From: Rhodobacterales bacterium 34-62-10 | Lineage (GTDB): Bacteria > Pseudomonadota > Alphaproteobacteria > Rhodobacterales > Rhodobacteraceae | Direction: 5' to 3' | DNA length: 6,856 bases | NCBI GenBank assembly: GCA_002282555.1 | Contig: NCJR01000112.1 | Coordinates: 1 to 6,856, forward strand | Shown: in pieces, positions 5,199 through 6,856 of the stretch | Numbering within the stretch: the stretch's first letter is position 1 | How the letters are laid out: each line of letters starts with the position of its first letter | The notes under the pieces: model-generated | What the model was told of the DNA's origin: nothing | What the model saw: only the letters and a program-made list of their open reading frames with translations | Databases searched by the model: none | Made by a program: the position numbers and the translations under genes

Positions 5199-6731
5199 TC
5201 ATTCCCCGCGCGGAAAGCGTTTGCTGTCTTCAAGGACGTTCAGGTCCATGTGGTTGCGCATGTAGCGCTCGGATGCTTTTTGCAGCGGCTGGAAATCCCA
5301 CGGATAATAACCGCCCTGCCGCAACGCCTCATAAACCACCCAGCGCCGGGCCTGACTCTCGCGCACCTCTGCGTCAAAGCGGGACAGGTCCCAACGCGCC
5401 TCGGACTTGGCGCGCAAACTGGCCAAGGTGCCCTGATGCGCGGGATCACCGGCAAGGTTGGTCAACTCCTGCGGATCGGCGTCCAGATCGAACAGCATCT
5501 CGGGGTCCAGCATGCAGCGGGTGTATTTCCAGCGCCCATAGCGCAGGCAGACCAGCGGCGATTCCGAGGCTTCGGCGGCATATTCCATCGCGACCGGACT
5601 GGTCCGGTCAAAGCCCTTTGCCAAGGGCACAAGGCTCTCCCCGGTGGTCCAGGGCATCACCTCATCCATGCTGACCCCCGCCAGATCGCACAGCGTCGGG
5701 CAGACATCGATCGTGCTGACCGGCGTGTCGATCCGGCCCGCAGGCAGGTCGGGGGCCGCCACCATCAAAGGCACGCGGGCCGACCCTTCATAAAAGCACA
5801 TCTTGTACCACAGGCCGCGCTCGCCCAGCATGTCACCGTGATCGCTGACAAAAACGACAATCGCCTCCTGCCGCGTGGCCTTGAGCGTGGCCAGAATCTC
5901 GCCGATCTTGTCATCAAGATACGAGATATTGGCGAAATAGGCGCGCCGGGCGCGGGCCACCATCTCACCCGTCAGGTCATAGGACCGCCAGTCATTGGCA
6001 TCGAATATCCGCTTGGAATGCTGGTCCTGATCCTCATAACGGATCAGCCCCACCTCGGGCATCAGATGGGCGCAATCCTCATACAGGTCCCAATATTTAC
6101 GCCGCGCCACATAGGGGTCATGCGGATGCGTGAAACTGACCGTCAGGCACCAAGGCCGCGCATCGGCCCCGCGCGACAGATCATAAATCTTCTGCACCGC
6201 CTGATGCGCGACATCATCGTCATATTCCATCTGGTTCGTGATCTCGGCCACACCCGCGCCCGTCACCGACCCCATGTTATGATACCACCAGTCAATCCGC
6301 TCACCGGGTTTGCGGTAATCCGGCGTCCAACCGAAATCGGCGGGATAAATGTCGGTCGTCAGACGCTCTTCAAACCCGTGCAACTGATCGGGGCCCACGA
6401 AATGCATCTTGCCCGACAAGCAGGTATAATACCCCGCCCGGCGCAAATGATGCGCGTAAGTCGGGATGCTTGAGGCGAATTCGGCCGCGTTGTCATAGAC
6501 CCGCGTGGCACTGGGCAACTGGCCCGACATGAAACTGGCCCGCCCTGGCGCACACAAGGGCGAGGCGGTATAGGCATTGGCAAACCGCGCCGACCGCGCC
6601 GCCAGCGCCTTGATATGCGGGGCATGCAGCCAATCCGCAGGCCCATCCGGAAACAGCGTCCCGTTCAGCTGATCCACCATCACGATCAGGATATTGGGCC
6701 GCGCCCCCATCTGAACCTGGTCATCTCTCAT
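5199..6731 (-). CDS. betC: Choline sulfatase
   Basis: A 510-residue type I sulfatase that hydrolyses choline-O-sulfate to choline and sulfate in the cytoplasm, supplying BetA. The sulfatase signature CAPGR begins at C60, the cysteine converted to formylglycine, with R64. Metal and substrate residues include D20 in VMVDQLNGT, K108/H110 in SGKMHF, HPHDPY (H202, H204, D205) and SDHGD (D297, H298). The last about 65 residues (443-508), rich in W, Y and R and ending DLNVLEDSKRFPR, match the C-terminal choline-sulfatase domain that distinguishes BetC from other sulfatases and takes part in subunit contacts. There is no signal peptide. ATG 6731 overlaps the betI stop as ATGA and has GAGG 6 nt upstream, so translation is probably coupled to betI. 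An internal ATG at 6710 is a less likely start. Activity needs a formylglycine-generating enzyme, not encoded here. Confidence 0.96.
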   Translation of the reverse strand: MRDDQVQMGARPNILIVMVDQLNGTLFPDGPADWLHAPHIKALAARSARFANAYTASPLCAPGRASFMSGQLPSATRVYDNAAEFASSIPTYAHHLRRAGYYTCLSGKMHFVGPDQLHGFEERLTTDIYPADFGWTPDYRKPGERIDWWYHNMGSVTGAGVAEITNQMEYDDDVAHQAVQKIYDLSRGADARPWCLTVSFTHPHDPYVARRKYWDLYEDCAHLMPEVGLIRYEDQDQHSKRIFDANDWRSYDLTGEMVARARRAYFANISYLDDKIGEILATLKATRQEAIVVFVSDHGDMLGERGLWYKMCFYEGSARVPLMVAAPDLPAGRIDTPVSTIDVCPTLCDLAGVSMDEVMPWTTGESLVPLAKGFDRTSPVAMEYAAEASESPLVCLRYGRWKYTRCMLDPEMLFDLDADPQELTNLAGDPAHQGTLASLRAKSEARWDLSRFDAEVRESQARRWVVYEALRQGGYYPWDFQPLQKASERYMRNHMDLNVLEDSKRFPRGE

Positions 6732-6856
6732 GACATGCCTCGCTGTATTTCCAGCTCCAGACAGCCCAGAACCGTGACCGCCGCCACCGTGCCATCCGGC
6801 TGCCCCTGCCCCAGCGATTGCCGCAGATAAACCCCGTCGATCAGCGCGGCGATCCG
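6728..6856 (-). CDS. betI: Transcriptional regulator BetI, C-terminal end (partial)
   Basis: Only the last 42 codons are in the window; the gene continues past the right edge. The visible segment RIAALIDGVYLRQSLGQGQP and the following helix fit the C-terminal ligand/dimerisation domain of TetR-family BetI. The residues ALIDG-x-YLR are characteristic of that subfamily. BetI represses bet operons when choline is absent. The DNA-binding helix-turn-helix, the operon promoter and the BetI operator all lie outside the window. Its TGA stop (6730-6728) overlaps the betC start codon by four bases. Identification rests on the short tail and on the operon position, which is the usual betI-betC-betB-betA order of rhizobia. 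Confidence 0.88.
   Translation of the reverse strand, partial: RIAALIDGVYLRQSLGQGQPDGTVAAVTVLGCLELEIQRGMS

Noticed and set aside
5130..6473. A 447-codon plus-strand frame opposite betC
   Set aside because: Antisense shadow of a clear choline sulfatase; composition is Arg/His/Ile-biased with no recognisable domain and no ribosome site.
1..6856. CRISPR arrays, tRNA/rRNA genes, insertion sequences, defence or toxin-antitoxin genes
   Set aside because: No regular spaced repeats, cloverleaf sequences, transposase motifs or defence domains were seen; all confident frames have ordinary metabolic or small-protein assignments.

Overview
The window looks like chromosomal DNA of an alphaproteobacterium, most likely a Rhodobacteraceae (Roseobacter-type) species. 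The base composition is GC-rich. The choline-catabolism proteins match the BetICBA set of rhizobia and roseobacters. Several intergenic signals also fit this group: an FNR/FnrL-type box, a CtrA-type box and a GAGGATATTT-type intergenic motif. This assignment is inferred from sequence character and was not tested by a search.

Every confident gene lies on the minus strand, so transcription runs from high to low coordinates. The right two thirds (6856 down to 1924) is a choline-O-sulfate to glycine betaine operon: the 3' end of betI (TetR-type choline-responsive repressor, cut by the window edge), betC (choline sulfatase), betB (betaine aldehyde dehydrogenase) and betA (choline dehydrogenase). 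BetC releases choline and sulfate from choline-O-sulfate, BetA oxidises choline to betaine aldehyde, and BetB completes the oxidation to glycine betaine, which is an osmoprotectant and in marine bacteria also a carbon and nitrogen source. betI and betC overlap by ATGA and betC-betB are 43 nt apart. betB-betA are separated by a longer 124-nt spacer that carries a strong G-quadruplex motif and a 10-bp direct repeat.

The left third holds three small genes that look functionally independent of the bet operon: an exported staphylococcal-nuclease-like protein with a C-terminal WFCS/AGWR module, a hemerythrin HHE-domain protein, and a YdcH/DUF465 small helical protein. Each has a distinctive upstream region. 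The nuclease has a perfect TTAA-N7-TTAAC (CtrA-type) site. The hemerythrin has a promoter-like sequence so close to its ATG that the message could be leaderless. The YdcH gene has a near-consensus FNR box spaced exactly as in a class II FNR promoter. A GNRA-loop intrinsic terminator closes the YdcH gene, and the first 33 bases may be the tail of a convergent plus-strand gene.

No gene-free stretch exceeds 300 bases. The largest gap (985-1141, between the nuclease and hemerythrin genes) is packed with inverted repeats. I saw no tRNA, rRNA, insertion sequence or CRISPR array, and no clearly new multi-gene system. The unusual content is in the regulatory and structural DNA between otherwise recognisable genes.
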